A DNA stretch of 64,000 nucleotides. Origin: JBAXTE01 sp037130365 (lineage in GTDB: Bacteria > Bacteroidota > Bacteroidia > Bacteroidales > WCHB1-69). Below, one piece after another: positions 45,956 through 54,635 of this stretch. The stretch is from contig JBAXTE010000003.1 in assembly GCA_037130365.1 (NCBI GenBank), forward strand, positions 101,979-165,978, read 5' to 3'. The position numbers and the translations under genes were made by a program. The first letter of the stretch is position 1; each line of letters opens with the position of its first letter. The notes under the pieces are model-generated. The model was not told where the DNA came from. It made no database searches and was given only the letters and a program-made list of their open reading frames with translations.

Positions 45956-46070
45956 GGTAAACGGTGCATGGTAAAGGGTTCGCGATGCGTCGTTCTCGGT
46001 GAAAGGTAAACGGTGCATAGTAAAAGTGCACGGTAAAGGGTGCATGGTAAATGGTTCGCGATGCGTCGTT
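45956..46070 (+). repeat. 39-bp direct repeat pair plus partial copy
   Basis: 45956-45994 and 46032-46070 are identical at 37 of 39 positions and share ggttcgcgatgcgtcgtt. A partial copy (ggtaaacggtgcat) lies between them at 46005-46018. The surrounding sequence to about 46200 consists of variations on ggtaaa/ggtgca and its complement (cacctttcac, accgttcac), so the whole stretch is degenerate repeat DNA without a gene. Confidence 0.7.
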
Positions 46071-46276
46071 TCTATGCCTCCGTTTCACTAAATCTCTTTT
46101 CACATTTCACCGTTCACGAAATGTCCTCTCACCTTTCCACCACTAAGTTTACTAAGAAACACTAAGTTCACTGCATTCTGCTTTTCCTTTCACCTTTCAC
46201 GAGACGTCTTTTCAAGTTTTTCCCTATAAAATTAGTTAAACATTTTAAAGAACTTAAAAATTCGCAAAAAAACCAT

Positions 46277-46284
46277 TAATTTTG
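46277..46284 (+). promoter_or_regulatory. -7 promoter box before the Bax-inhibitor-1 gene
   Basis: TAATTTTG matches TAnnTTTG, 18 bases before the ATG at 46303. Confidence 0.5.
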
Positions 46285-46302
46285 CATAAAAAATAAATCA
46301 AT

Positions 46303-47025
46303 ATGGAAAATAGAAATCAATCTTTTATGAATAGCCAAGGAGAACAAATAATATCTTCTTCGCGTACATTTATTGCTGGCGTGTTTTCGTGGATGTTTTT
46401 AGCATTGCTTATTACCGCAGTTGCAGCATATTTGTTCTCATCAAGTTCGGAGTTAATGAGTCTGTTAATCAAAGAAACTGGGGGGCTTTCTGCTCTAGGA
46501 TATCTTGTAATGTTTGCTCCACTTGGATTAGTGCTCTTATTAAGTTTTGGTATTAACAAATTGTCATTCCCTGCTATGTCTGGGGTTTACATCTTATATT
46601 CATTAATTACCGGCATTAGTTTAAGCTTTATTTTATTGGCATTTACAAGCGAATCCATCTTTAAAACATTTTTAATTACTTCGGCAATGTTTGGAACAAT
46701 GGCTGTAATGGGTTACACCACAAAAATGGATTTAACTCGATTTGGATCAATTTTAAGTATGTTCTTAGTTGGATTAGTCATTGCGATGGTTGTAAATATC
46801 TTTATGAAAAGTGGCACCATGAGTTATATTATTGACATTGCGGGAATTCTTATCTTTACTGGATTAACAGCATACGATATGCAACGAATTAAAACCATGG
46901 GAGAGAATTCTATTGCTGGCGAAGAATCCACAAAAAAAATGATGTTAATGGGTGCACTAACCCTCTATTTGGATTTTATTAATATGTTCTTATTTTTATT
47001 ACGCTTGTTTGGTAGTAGAAAATAA
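46303..47025 (+). CDS. Bax inhibitor-1 / YccA family membrane protein (240 aa)
   Basis: About seven hydrophobic helices are seen, starting FIAGVFSWMFLALLITAVAAYLF. The family signature in the last third is present: ILIFTGLTAYDMQRIKTMGE, then GALTLYLDFINMFLFLLRLFG. These inner-membrane proteins are linked to FtsH control and calcium leak in relatives; the exact role is unknown. It is a monocistronic gene between repeat regions. Confidence 0.92.
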   Translation: MENRNQSFMNSQGEQIISSSRTFIAGVFSWMFLALLITAVAAYLFSSSSELMSLLIKETGGLSALGYLVMFAPLGLVLLLSFGINKLSFPAMSGVYILYSLITGISLSFILLAFTSESIFKTFLITSAMFGTMAVMGYTTKMDLTRFGSILSMFLVGLVIAMVVNIFMKSGTMSYIIDIAGILIFTGLTAYDMQRIKTMGENSIAGEESTKKMMLMGALTLYLDFINMFLFLLRLFGSRK

Positions 47026-47041
47026 ATCTCTATTGTCCGAT

Positions 47042-47161
47042 AAATTTTCAATATTTTCAGCCCCTTTGTCCCCTGAAGGGGAAATATTGAAAATTTAATT
47101 TTAATCAATTGATTTTCAATGCTCCCCTTCAGGGGATTTCGGGCAAAAGCATTGAAAATCA
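47042..47161. repeat. Double-hairpin intergenic element
   Basis: Hairpin one: aaattttcaatattt (47042-47056) and its exact complement (47082-47096), enclosing cccctttgtcccctgaagggg. Hairpin two: tgattttcaatgct (47110-47123) and its complement (47148-47161), enclosing ccccttcagggg then gggcaaaa. The element is nearly identical over about 130 bases to 51753-51871, and a shared aatttatatcg follows both copies. Confidence 0.8.
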
Positions 47162-47310
47162 TGCCAAAATTTCAATTTCATAAACCAAGCCTTTGTCAGA
47201 ACAAAATCTCGTAACTTACTGTTTATCTTTATCATACAACAATATTAATTTATATCGGACAACAATGAAAATAAATATAACTAATTACAATAATCATTAA
47301 ATATTAGTTC

Positions 47311-48189
47311 ATGAAAGCATACGTTTTTCCCGGACAGGGAGCCCAATTTGTAGGTATGGGCAAAGACCTTTACGACAACAATTCAAAAGCTAAAGAGTTA
47401 TTTGAAAAGGCAAATGAAATATTAGGATTTCGTATAACCGATTTGATGTTTTCTGGAACAGATGAGGATTTACGTCAAACTAGGGTTACTCAACCTGCAA
47501 TTTTTTTACACTCCGTAATTTTAGCCGCATCATTAGGAGAAGAATTTGTTCCTGATATGGTTGCAGGTCATTCGCTTGGAGAATTTTCTGCCCTAGTAAC
47601 TTCCAAAGCACTATCTTTTGAAGATGGGCTTAAATTAGTCTATAAACGTGCTATGGCGATGCAAAAAGCTTGCGAAGCCGAACCATCAACAATGGCCGCG
47701 ATTTTAGGCCTCGACGATGCAACTGTTGAACAAATTTGTAACGAAATTTCAGAAGTTGTTGTTCCTGCTAATTATAATAGTCCCGGACAATTAGTGATTT
47801 CTGGTTCTATGACAGGAATTGAAATTGCTTGCGAGAAACTAAAATCTGCTGGTGCAAAACGTGCGTTACCATTAAAAGTAGGTGGTGCATTTCACTCCCC
47901 ACTTATGGAACCCGCTCGATTAGAACTAGCCGCAGCAATTAATAGCACACAATTTAACGTTCCAATTTGTCCTATTTATCAAAATGTGAATGCACTGCCA
48001 AGTACAAATCCCGACGTAATAAAGGAAAACCTAATTGCTCAGTTAACCTCGCCTGTACTGTGGACTCAAACTGTTCAAAATATGTTTGCAGACGGAGGAA
48101 TTGAATATGTAGAATTAGGACCTGGCTCTGTTTTGCAAGGTTTAATAAAAAAAGTTGCTCCAGAAACTACAACCTCTGGAATGCAATAA
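47311..48189 (+). CDS. fabD: ACP S-malonyltransferase
   Basis: FabD transfers malonyl from CoA to acyl carrier protein for fatty-acid synthesis. The N-terminus KAYVFPGQGAQFVGMGKDLY, the nucleophile Ser88 in GHSLGEFSAL, QKACEAEPSTMAAILGL, and GGAFHSPLM with the catalytic His are all present. The 292-residue length is standard. It stands alone here, not beside fabF/fabG, behind a double-hairpin element and ahead of a palindromic terminator. Confidence 0.96.
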   Translation: MKAYVFPGQGAQFVGMGKDLYDNNSKAKELFEKANEILGFRITDLMFSGTDEDLRQTRVTQPAIFLHSVILAASLGEEFVPDMVAGHSLGEFSALVTSKALSFEDGLKLVYKRAMAMQKACEAEPSTMAAILGLDDATVEQICNEISEVVVPANYNSPGQLVISGSMTGIEIACEKLKSAGAKRALPLKVGGAFHSPLMEPARLELAAAINSTQFNVPICPIYQNVNALPSTNPDVIKENLIAQLTSPVLWTQTVQNMFADGGIEYVELGPGSVLQGLIKKVAPETTTSGMQ

Positions 48190-48202
48190 TAGAAATACTA
48201 AT

Positions 48203-48240
48203 CATAAAAAAAGCGTCGAAATTTCGACGCTTTTTTTATG
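48203..48240. terminator. Bidirectional terminator, 38-bp perfect palindrome
   Basis: A GC-rich gcgtcgaaatttcgacgc core is flanked by A-run and T-run, between the convergent fabD and glnS genes. Confidence 0.9.
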
Positions 48241-48261
48241 ACTTTAACTCACTATATCTGA

Positions 48262-49956
48262 TTATTGTTTTACAAATTGTTTGGCTCCACCATCTTTTAA
48301 AGTAACAGTACGATTAAAAACCAATTTTTCTGAAGTTGAATCTTTATCTATACAAAAATATCCTATTCGCTCAAATTGATATTTTGTTAATGGTGATTCA
48401 TCGATTAATGCTGGCTCAATATATCCTTCAATTACGGTCATCGAATCTGGATTCATATCATCAAGGAATGTTTTTCCTTCTTCAACTTCTTCCGGATTAT
48501 GAGATAAAAACAGCTTATCCAAAAGTCGAATTTCAGCCTTACGAGCATGTGCAACAGAAGCCCAGTGAATAGTTCCCTTTACTTTACGACCTGAATCTGA
48601 TTCTCCAGTTTTTGTGTTTTCCAAATATTCACAATGTATTACCGTAATGTTTCCTTTAGCATCTTTTTCTAAACTATTACAGCGAATAATGTAACTGTAT
48701 TTTAAGCGAACTTCGCCTCCAAGTGTAAGTCGGAAGAATTTTTTTGATGACTCTTCCATAAAATCCTCACGTTCAATCCACAACTCCCGGCCAAAGACAA
48801 CTTTACGTTTTCCTGTTTCTGGATCTTCTGGATTATTTACTGCATCTAATTCTTCAAATTTGTTTTCTGGATAATTATCTATAACCAATTTAATTGGGTT
48901 TAGCACAGCCATTGTGCGTAATGCTTTTTTGTTTAAATCTTCTCGCACACAAAACTCTAGCAGCGAAAGTTCTATGGTATTATCACGCTTGGCGATACCT
49001 ATGGTTTCTGCAAAATTACGCATACTTTCGGGCGTATAACCTCGGCGACGAATTCCAGATATTGTTGGCATTCTAGGATCATCCCAACCCATAACCAATT
49101 TATCTTGAACCAATTGCAAAAGCTTTCGCTTGCTCATAACTGTGTAGCTCAAATTTAAACGAGCGAACTCAATTTGCTTAGGATGATGAATTGCCAATGC
49201 ATCACAAAACCAATTGTAAAGTGGACGATGCACCTCAAACTCTAAAGTACATACCGAATGTGTAATTCCTTCAATAGAATCCGATTGACCGTGAGCGTAA
49301 TCATACATTGGATATATACACCACTGATTACCAGTACGATGATGTTCGGTTTTTAGAATTCTATACATAATTGGATCGCGCATGTGCATATTTGGCGACA
49401 CCATATCTATTTTTGCTCGCAACACTTTGCTTCCATCTTCAAACTCACCATTTTTCATGCGTTCAAAAAGGTCAAGATTTTCGGCTATAGAACGATTTCT
49501 AAATGGGCTTTCGGTTCCTGGTTGGGTAGGAATACCTCTGCCTTTGCTAATTTCTTCTTGTGTTGAATCGTCAACGTATGCTTTCTCTTCTTTAATAAGC
49601 TGAACTGCCCAATCGTATAATTGTTGAAAATAATCGGACGCATAATATTCGCCATCCCAGTTAAAACCCAACCATTGAACGTCTTCTTTTATTGAATCTA
49701 CATATTCAACATCTTCTTTTGTTGGATTCGTGTCGTCGAAACGGAGGTTGCATTTACCTTCAAATTTCTTTGCTAATCCAAAGTTTAAACAGATTGATTT
49801 TGCATGACCAATATGGAGATAACCATTTGGTTCGGGAGGAAAACGAGTATGAACTCTTTTATTATAAGTCTCGTTTGTATTATCCAGTTCGATGATTTCT
49901 TCGATAAAATTCAATGATTTTTTAATCGGCTCGTTTACGCTGTTTTCAAGTTCCAT
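48262..49956 (-). CDS. glnS: Glutamine--tRNA ligase (564 aa)
   Basis: GlnRS charges tRNA-Gln directly. The class I motifs PPEPNGYLHIGHAKS (HIGH) and VMSKRKL (KMSKS variant) are present, with RFDDTNPTKE, DYAHGQSDSIEGITHS and a C-terminal beta-barrel anticodon-binding domain. The start at 49956 (MELENS) is preferred because the -7 box at 49972-49979 lies over the earlier alternative at 49974. Its cognate tRNA-Gln(CUG) is encoded 3.8 kb away at 53717. Confidence 0.97.
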   Translation of the reverse strand: MELENSVNEPIKKSLNFIEEIIELDNTNETYNKRVHTRFPPEPNGYLHIGHAKSICLNFGLAKKFEGKCNLRFDDTNPTKEDVEYVDSIKEDVQWLGFNWDGEYYASDYFQQLYDWAVQLIKEEKAYVDDSTQEEISKGRGIPTQPGTESPFRNRSIAENLDLFERMKNGEFEDGSKVLRAKIDMVSPNMHMRDPIMYRILKTEHHRTGNQWCIYPMYDYAHGQSDSIEGITHSVCTLEFEVHRPLYNWFCDALAIHHPKQIEFARLNLSYTVMSKRKLLQLVQDKLVMGWDDPRMPTISGIRRRGYTPESMRNFAETIGIAKRDNTIELSLLEFCVREDLNKKALRTMAVLNPIKLVIDNYPENKFEELDAVNNPEDPETGKRKVVFGRELWIEREDFMEESSKKFFRLTLGGEVRLKYSYIIRCNSLEKDAKGNITVIHCEYLENTKTGESDSGRKVKGTIHWASVAHARKAEIRLLDKLFLSHNPEEVEEGKTFLDDMNPDSMTVIEGYIEPALIDESPLTKYQFERIGYFCIDKDSTSEKLVFNRTVTLKDGGAKQFVKQ

Positions 49957-49971
49957 AGCTCTCTTTTTTTG

Positions 49972-49979
49972 CAAAATTA
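49972..49979 (-). promoter_or_regulatory. -7 promoter box of glnS
   Basis: TAATTTTG on the minus strand matches TAnnTTTG, 15 bases before the chosen ATG. Confidence 0.5.
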
Positions 49980-50074
49980 ATGATTTTGTAGATACTATAT
50001 CTCTTTTTTTGTAACTTAGCTTCTCTAATCATGCTGTTCGTTGATTTTTTCAAATTTTAATTATGAAAAATGAT

Positions 50075-50082
50075 TAGTTTTG
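50075..50082 (+). promoter_or_regulatory. -7 promoter box before the 50105 gene
   Basis: TAGTTTTG matches TAnnTTTG, 22 bases before the ATG. Confidence 0.45.
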
Positions 50083-50104
50083 TCAACCAATCTTCTAAAA
50101 AATA

Positions 50105-50587
50105 ATGAGAATGAAACGACTTTTTATACTTCTTCTAATTACTTGCCTATCGAGTACTTTATTTGGGCAACATTTTAAAGTTCAACATGCCACATCTCGC
50201 CGCTGGGTGAGTCAAAGTAATACAAATCAACGAGGTGCTGAATACCGATTAATTATTCAAGCTCAAAAAAAGTTCAAAAATCTCACTATTTCAAGAGTAT
50301 GGATTTCGGACAAATGCTATGCTATTGAATCTTTAATCGTTGATGATAAAAGTATCTCTTCCTCAAATCAAAAGATTGCAAAAGGAACCTCCATAAAAAT
50401 TTACATCAATGCAAAAGAAGTTTTAAATTCAAATGGTATTTGGATTCTAAATAATGATGACTGTAAAGGCACAATACCCCAAAATTTGCAAAAAAACAGT
50501 ATCATCATAGAATATATTGCAAATGAAACGCCTTGTACTATGACTATTAAAGATGTTGAGATTTTAGCTCCAATTCAGTTCAATTAG
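50105..50587 (+). CDS. Small secreted protein of unknown function (160 aa)
   Basis: A signal peptide (KRLFILLLITCLSSTLFGQ) is followed by a compact beta-rich domain of about 135 residues with two cysteine pairs' worth of Cys (DKCYAIES, NDDCKGT, ETPCTM). I do not recognise the family. KNLTISRVWISDKCYAIESLIVDD looks like a beta-sandwich strand pair. A periplasmic or surface location is inferred from the signal peptide. It is followed after about 125 bases by the DUF4837 lipoprotein gene. Confidence 0.7.
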   Translation: MRMKRLFILLLITCLSSTLFGQHFKVQHATSRRWVSQSNTNQRGAEYRLIIQAQKKFKNLTISRVWISDKCYAIESLIVDDKSISSSNQKIAKGTSIKIYINAKEVLNSNGIWILNNDDCKGTIPQNLQKNSIIIEYIANETPCTMTIKDVEILAPIQFN

Positions 50588-50714
50588 CGTAAAAATCAAG
50601 TTCCTTAACACATATTCAGGAGATTATTTATAATTTTACACAATTCAAAAAGATAATTATCGTTTACAGTTAGTCAATAAACAAATTATTGAAAAATATA
50701 ATGGAAAAAAGTCA

Positions 50715-51722
50715 ATGAAAAAGATAAATTTAATACCAATAATAATCGTTACGTTAATCGTTGCATCATGTAGCAATGGAATGAAAAACATAACCACATC
50801 TTCAACTGGAAGAAATGGTGAAATTTTAGTGGTTACAGATCGTGATTTATGGAGAGGTGATTTAAAAGATACCATTACAAATTTTTTTACCGATTACCAA
50901 TATGGTCTACCTCAACTTGAGCCAAGATTCTCCGTTTATGCAATTCCAATGGATGAATTTAATCGAATATTACGTCCACATCGAAGTATTCTAATGGTGA
51001 CTATTGACAAATCTTTACCCGATGCAAAAATTACAGTTGTTAAAGACCATTGGGCCGAACCACAAGTAATGATTAAATTAATGGGACCAACGCGTGAAGC
51101 TTTAGTTGCCAAATTTTGGGAACAACGCGAGAACGTTGCCGACTTTTTTATTGAGTCAGAATATCGACGTTATCAAAAAGTTGCTGTAAGTATGGGAGAA
51201 CCTTCAATTACCAAGATTTTGAGTGACAAATATGGATTTTCTTTAGAGTTCCCTAGAGGTTTTTCTGTTAGCTCTCAACTGGATAACTTTTGTTGGATTA
51301 GAAAAGAAGCAAAAGACTTTAGCCATGGAGTTATGATTTATACTTATGACTATACCGATGCAAATATGTTGACTTCCAAAAACATCTTGTTGGTAAGAGA
51401 CTCAATAACCAAAGCACATATTCCTGGACCAACCGACAGCTCATACATGGCCGTTTCTTATAAGGTTTATGAGCCAAAATCAAAGGAAATTCAATTTAAT
51501 GGCAAATATTGTGTTGAAACCAGAGGTTTATGGTTAGTGAAAAATGATTTTATGGGAGGACCTTTTGTTAACTATACATTTGTAGATAAGGAAAGAAACA
51601 AAGTAATCGTTTTAGATGGTTATGTTTATGCTCCTCGTGATAACAAGCGCGATATGCTCCGATCTGTTGAAGCAGTTCTTCATACTTGGAAATCTGTACC
51701 TAAGACCGTAGTTGAAAAATAA
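50715..51722 (+). CDS. DUF4837 family lipoprotein (335 aa)
   Basis: The lipobox VASC (Cys19) after IPIIIVTLI marks it as a lipoprotein. The following segment NITTSSTGRNGEILVVTDRDLWRGDLKDTITNFFTDYQYGLPQLEPRF is typical of the DUF4837 family, which is widespread and uncharacterised in Bacteroidota. GPFVNYTFVDKERNKVIVLDGYVYAP near the C-terminus is also family-like. Its role is unknown. Confidence 0.88.
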   Translation: MKKINLIPIIIVTLIVASCSNGMKNITTSSTGRNGEILVVTDRDLWRGDLKDTITNFFTDYQYGLPQLEPRFSVYAIPMDEFNRILRPHRSILMVTIDKSLPDAKITVVKDHWAEPQVMIKLMGPTREALVAKFWEQRENVADFFIESEYRRYQKVAVSMGEPSITKILSDKYGFSLEFPRGFSVSSQLDNFCWIRKEAKDFSHGVMIYTYDYTDANMLTSKNILLVRDSITKAHIPGPTDSSYMAVSYKVYEPKSKEIQFNGKYCVETRGLWLVKNDFMGGPFVNYTFVDKERNKVIVLDGYVYAPRDNKRDMLRSVEAVLHTWKSVPKTVVEK

Positions 51723-51752
51723 TTTTTTGATTTTAATTTTCCATTGCCCTAT

Positions 51753-51871
51753 AAATTTTAAATATTTTCAGCCCCTTTGTCCCCTAAAGGGGAAATATTT
51801 AAAATCTTATGTTAATCAATTGATTTTCAAGGCTCCCCTTCAGGGGATTTGGGGCAAAAGCATTGAGAATC
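51753..51871. repeat. Double-hairpin intergenic element, second good copy
   Basis: Hairpin one: attttaaatattt (51755-51767) with its complement at 51793-51805. Hairpin two: gattttcaaggct (51822-51834) with an imperfect complement at 51859-51871. The loops keep cccctttgtcccc, ccccttcagggg and ggggcaaaa. Substitutions at matching stem positions in hairpin one (ttcaa/ttgaa to ttaaa/tttaa) are compensatory relative to 47042-47096. Confidence 0.8.
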
Positions 51872-52043
51872 ATGCCTAAATATTAATTTATATCGAACAT
51901 CAATATTGTTAATTGTAAAAATAGTTCCGTTAACCACTCTGTTCTTTAAAAGTATATACAAACTCTATACAGCATGTAATACCAAAAATAATTTTTACAA
52001 TTTGAGTTAATATCCTTGTAATTTATACATTGAATAAAAAATG

Positions 52044-52051
52044 TATATTTG
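52044..52051 (+). promoter_or_regulatory. -7 promoter box before the GT39-like gene
   Basis: TATATTTG matches TAnnTTTG, 19 bases before the ATG at 52071. Confidence 0.5.
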
Positions 52052-52070
52052 CAAATAATCTAGTTTTTTT

Positions 52071-53642
52071 ATGTTGCATAATTCTATTTATTCAAGCAAT
52101 CAATTATTTTTGTTCTATACATCCATCTTTTTGATGTGCTTATCGATGATTTTGTTCTACAAAAAAAGCTATTCAATATCTGTTTTTCTATTATTTTCAG
52201 GCTCATTAGCTTTAGGATTGTTTCTGGGTATTCTTGACCCCTATTTATACTATTGGGATGAACAATTTCATGCTTTGGTAGCAAAAAACATGATGGAACA
52301 TCCTTTTGAACCAATGTTATATAAAAACCCTGAAGTGGGTTATTCTTATCAAATGTGGGTTGGAAATAATATTTGGCTTCATAAACAGCCTCTTTTCCTA
52401 TGGCAAATGGCTTTAAGTATGAAAGTATTTGGAGCGACAACTATAGCGTTGCGCCTTCCAAGCATATTGATGCACTCTGTAATGGTTCTTCTTGTATATA
52501 GAATTGGATGCAATATGATAAGCCGAAAGACTGGCTATTATGGCGCTTTTTTATTTACCTTAAGTTTTTATATTCTCGAAATGATGATCGGGTTTAGAAG
52601 TACCGACCATAATGATGTAGCATTTATATTTTATAGCACCGCGAGTATTTGGGCTTGGACAGAATTCAATCTTTCGAAAAACAAAAAATGGATTTTTGCT
52701 ATTGGTTTGTTCTCTGGGTGTGCTGTGTTAAACAAATGGTTACCTGGATTATTAGTTTACGGAGCTTGGGGTGCTTCAATTCTTTCCAATAAAGAAGATC
52801 GGGTTTCCATTAAGGCGTATTTGCTTCCTGTATATTCTTTTTTAATTTCGGTTGCAGTTTTTTTACCCTGGCAAATTTATACATTCCTCCGATTCCCAGT
52901 AGAAAGCAAGTACGAATATGACCTTAACGTGCTTCATTTTTCTCAACCAGTGGAAGGGCATGATGGAAGTTGGACGTTTCATTTTAATCATTTAAATACA
53001 TTATATGGAGATGGGGAATTTGTTCCATGGATACTATTATTAGGCCTTATCTTACTAATGGTTTTTGGAAAAGAAAACAGAATTAGAGTATTTATTTTTA
53101 CAGCCGTAGTAGCCGTTTATGGATTTTATTCTATAGCAGCTACCAAAATGATATCTTTCCCTTTGGTGGTTAGTGTTTTTGCCTTTTTATCGATGGGTAT
53201 TGTATTAGACCAATTTGAAGAATTACTGAATAAGTACATAAAATATCCAAAAATAATTTCCATTTTAGTACTAACATTATTACTATTTTTCGGGTATTTA
53301 TCTCTAAACATCAAGGAATTAGAAAAAGATCACACATTCATTTATGGCGATAATCCGACTAAAAATCTTAAAGAAAAAGAATTGGTTGTATTTGATTATA
53401 TAATGAAACAAATTCCAGATACGTCCTATACTTTTTTCAACCTACCTTTTATGTCAAATGTGCCATTTATGTTTCACAAAGGTGTTCATGCTGCGTATGA
53501 TTTTTGCCCAAACGAAGAACAATATGTAGATTTAAAAAATAGAAATATTAAATTTGTAGTGATTGATAATAATCAAAAGAATATTCCCGAATATATTTTA
53601 AAAGATTCAACAACAAAAATTGTCAGAAACCCCTATTGGTGA
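52071..53642 (+). CDS. GT39/ArnT-like membrane glycosyltransferase (523 aa)
   Basis: It is a polytopic membrane protein. After two N-terminal helices comes DPYLYYWDEQFHALVAKNMMEHPFEPML, the first periplasmic loop carrying the catalytic Asp/Glu typical of the PMT/ArnT superfamily. The KQPLFLWQMALSMKVFGATTIALRLPS segment is the family's KPPL...R.PS signature. FRSTDHNDVAF and VLNKWLPGLL are also typical. It uses a polyprenyl-phosphate sugar donor in relatives; the acceptor (lipid A, protein or glycan) is unknown. It is a single-gene unit. Confidence 0.88.
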   Translation: MLHNSIYSSNQLFLFYTSIFLMCLSMILFYKKSYSISVFLLFSGSLALGLFLGILDPYLYYWDEQFHALVAKNMMEHPFEPMLYKNPEVGYSYQMWVGNNIWLHKQPLFLWQMALSMKVFGATTIALRLPSILMHSVMVLLVYRIGCNMISRKTGYYGAFLFTLSFYILEMMIGFRSTDHNDVAFIFYSTASIWAWTEFNLSKNKKWIFAIGLFSGCAVLNKWLPGLLVYGAWGASILSNKEDRVSIKAYLLPVYSFLISVAVFLPWQIYTFLRFPVESKYEYDLNVLHFSQPVEGHDGSWTFHFNHLNTLYGDGEFVPWILLLGLILLMVFGKENRIRVFIFTAVVAVYGFYSIAATKMISFPLVVSVFAFLSMGIVLDQFEELLNKYIKYPKIISILVLTLLLFFGYLSLNIKELEKDHTFIYGDNPTKNLKEKELVVFDYIMKQIPDTSYTFFNLPFMSNVPFMFHKGVHAAYDFCPNEEQYVDLKNRNIKFVVIDNNQKNIPEYILKDSTTKIVRNPYW

Positions 53643-53694
53643 AAATGTTTTTTTTGAAAAACATTTTCTTTTGTTGTTTATTCAAAAAAATATG

Positions 53695-53702
53695 TATTTT
53701 TG
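53695..53702 (+). promoter_or_regulatory. -7 promoter box before tRNA-Gln
   Basis: TATTTTTG matches TAnnTTTG, 14 bases before the tRNA. TTTG at 53670-53673 lies 21 bases upstream as a plausible -33 box. Confidence 0.6.
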
Positions 53703-53716
53703 CAACCTCAATCAAA

Positions 53717-53789
53717 TGTCCGATGGTGTAATTGGTAACACATCTGTTTCTGGATCAGAAGAGTCTAGGTTCGAGACCTAGTCGGACAA
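53717..53789 (+). tRNA. tRNA-Gln, anticodon CUG
   Basis: The cloverleaf folds over 73 bases: acceptor tgtccga/tcggaca (7 perfect pairs), D stem gtgt/acac, anticodon stem tctgt/tcaga with a U-U at 31-39, loop ttctgga giving CUG at 34-36, a five-base variable loop, and T stem ctagg/cctag with loop ttcgaga. The discriminator is A73. The CCA end is not encoded. It decodes CAG and is charged by GlnRS, whose gene is nearby at 48262-49956. Confidence 0.9.
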
Positions 53790-53823
53790 CAAAAAAGCGC
53801 ATTTAATGCGCTTTTTTGTTGTC
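53785..53823. terminator. Bidirectional terminator overlapping the tRNA 3' end
   Basis: A 19-base stem centred on 53804 (gcgcatt/aatgcgc core with A-run and T-run) lies between the tRNA and the convergent ferritin-like gene. Its outer left arm uses the last bases of the tRNA. Confidence 0.85.
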
Positions 53824-53833
53824 TATTGGTGGC

Positions 53834-54337
53834 CTAATATGGCCAAAAGTGGTTATCGTTCCAAACTTCTTCCATCAACTCTTTGTTAAGGTCATTCAGA
53901 AGTTTATGATGACCACGTTCAAAATCAGTCAACCATAAATAAAGTGCTTTTTCGTTTTCATCTGTTGATTCTTTAGCTCTTTTAGAATATACTTCTATCG
54001 CTTTATTTTCCATATCGATAGCAGCTCCAATTGCCGACGCCTCAAAACTAGCAGCCGAAATACTTTTTTTGATACTCGGATCTAAAATCAACTTTGCAAT
54101 TGTATCATCTTCTTCAACATGGTTTATTTCTAACTTTTCAAATTTCCCGTTTTTCATAAACGATTTAAAATGTTCTGATAATTGTTCGATGTGAAGTTGT
54201 TCCTCTTTGCTCATCAGAAAAAAAATATTCTTTACGTTTTCATCCTTAGCCTGATTAGCAACTGTGGTGTAAAACTCTTTACCTCGGCGTTCCATTAGAA
54301 TCGCCATTTTTAAAATGTCTAATGCGTTATTTTCCAT
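53834..54337 (-). CDS. Ferritin-like / rubrerythrin-type diiron protein (167 aa)
   Basis: Four helices carry the paired metal-ligand pattern: LMERRGKEFY, SKEEQLHIEQL (ExxH), DMENKAIEVY and FERGHHKLL (ExxH), as in the stand-alone ferritin-like domain of COG1633 rubrerythrin relatives. No rubredoxin-like Cys4 domain is attached. It probably handles peroxide or iron in the cytoplasm. The ATG at 54337 places ALDILKMAILMERRG at the family N-terminus; a longer start at 54370 adds a non-homologous tail. Confidence 0.85.
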   Translation of the reverse strand: MENNALDILKMAILMERRGKEFYTTVANQAKDENVKNIFFLMSKEEQLHIEQLSEHFKSFMKNGKFEKLEINHVEEDDTIAKLILDPSIKKSISAASFEASAIGAAIDMENKAIEVYSKRAKESTDENEKALYLWLTDFERGHHKLLNDLNKELMEEVWNDNHFWPY

Positions 54338-54610
54338 GTTCAATTTTATGTTGGTTTTAGATAACAACAAAAAATACAGGCATTTTGTTTACTTCGTATT
54401 AGATCAAATAATAAACACCGACTAATATTATATTAATGTTATGAATTTGTTTAATAAGTATTAATAACTACAAATATATAAGAAAGATAACTATTGTAAA
54501 TCTCTAGTTATTTGCAATATATAGATTGATAATTAAGTTGTTAATGCTTGTGATTTCCTTAGTGAAAATGGTTATACATAATGCACATTAAAACAATATT
54601 AAAAATTCAA

Positions 54611-54618
54611 TACATTTG
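54611..54618 (+). promoter_or_regulatory. -7 promoter box before the porin gene
   Basis: TACATTTG matches TAnnTTTG, 17 bases before the ATG at 54636. The 270 bases upstream are AT-rich with nothing else recognised. Confidence 0.5.
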
Positions 54619-54635
54619 CATCAAAAAGCAAAAAG

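Larger units (their letters stand above)
51723..52070. other. Intergenic region holding the double-hairpin element
   Basis: Apart from the repeat at 51753-51871 and the -7 box at 52044 nothing is recognised; the DNA is AT-rich. Confidence 0.5.
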
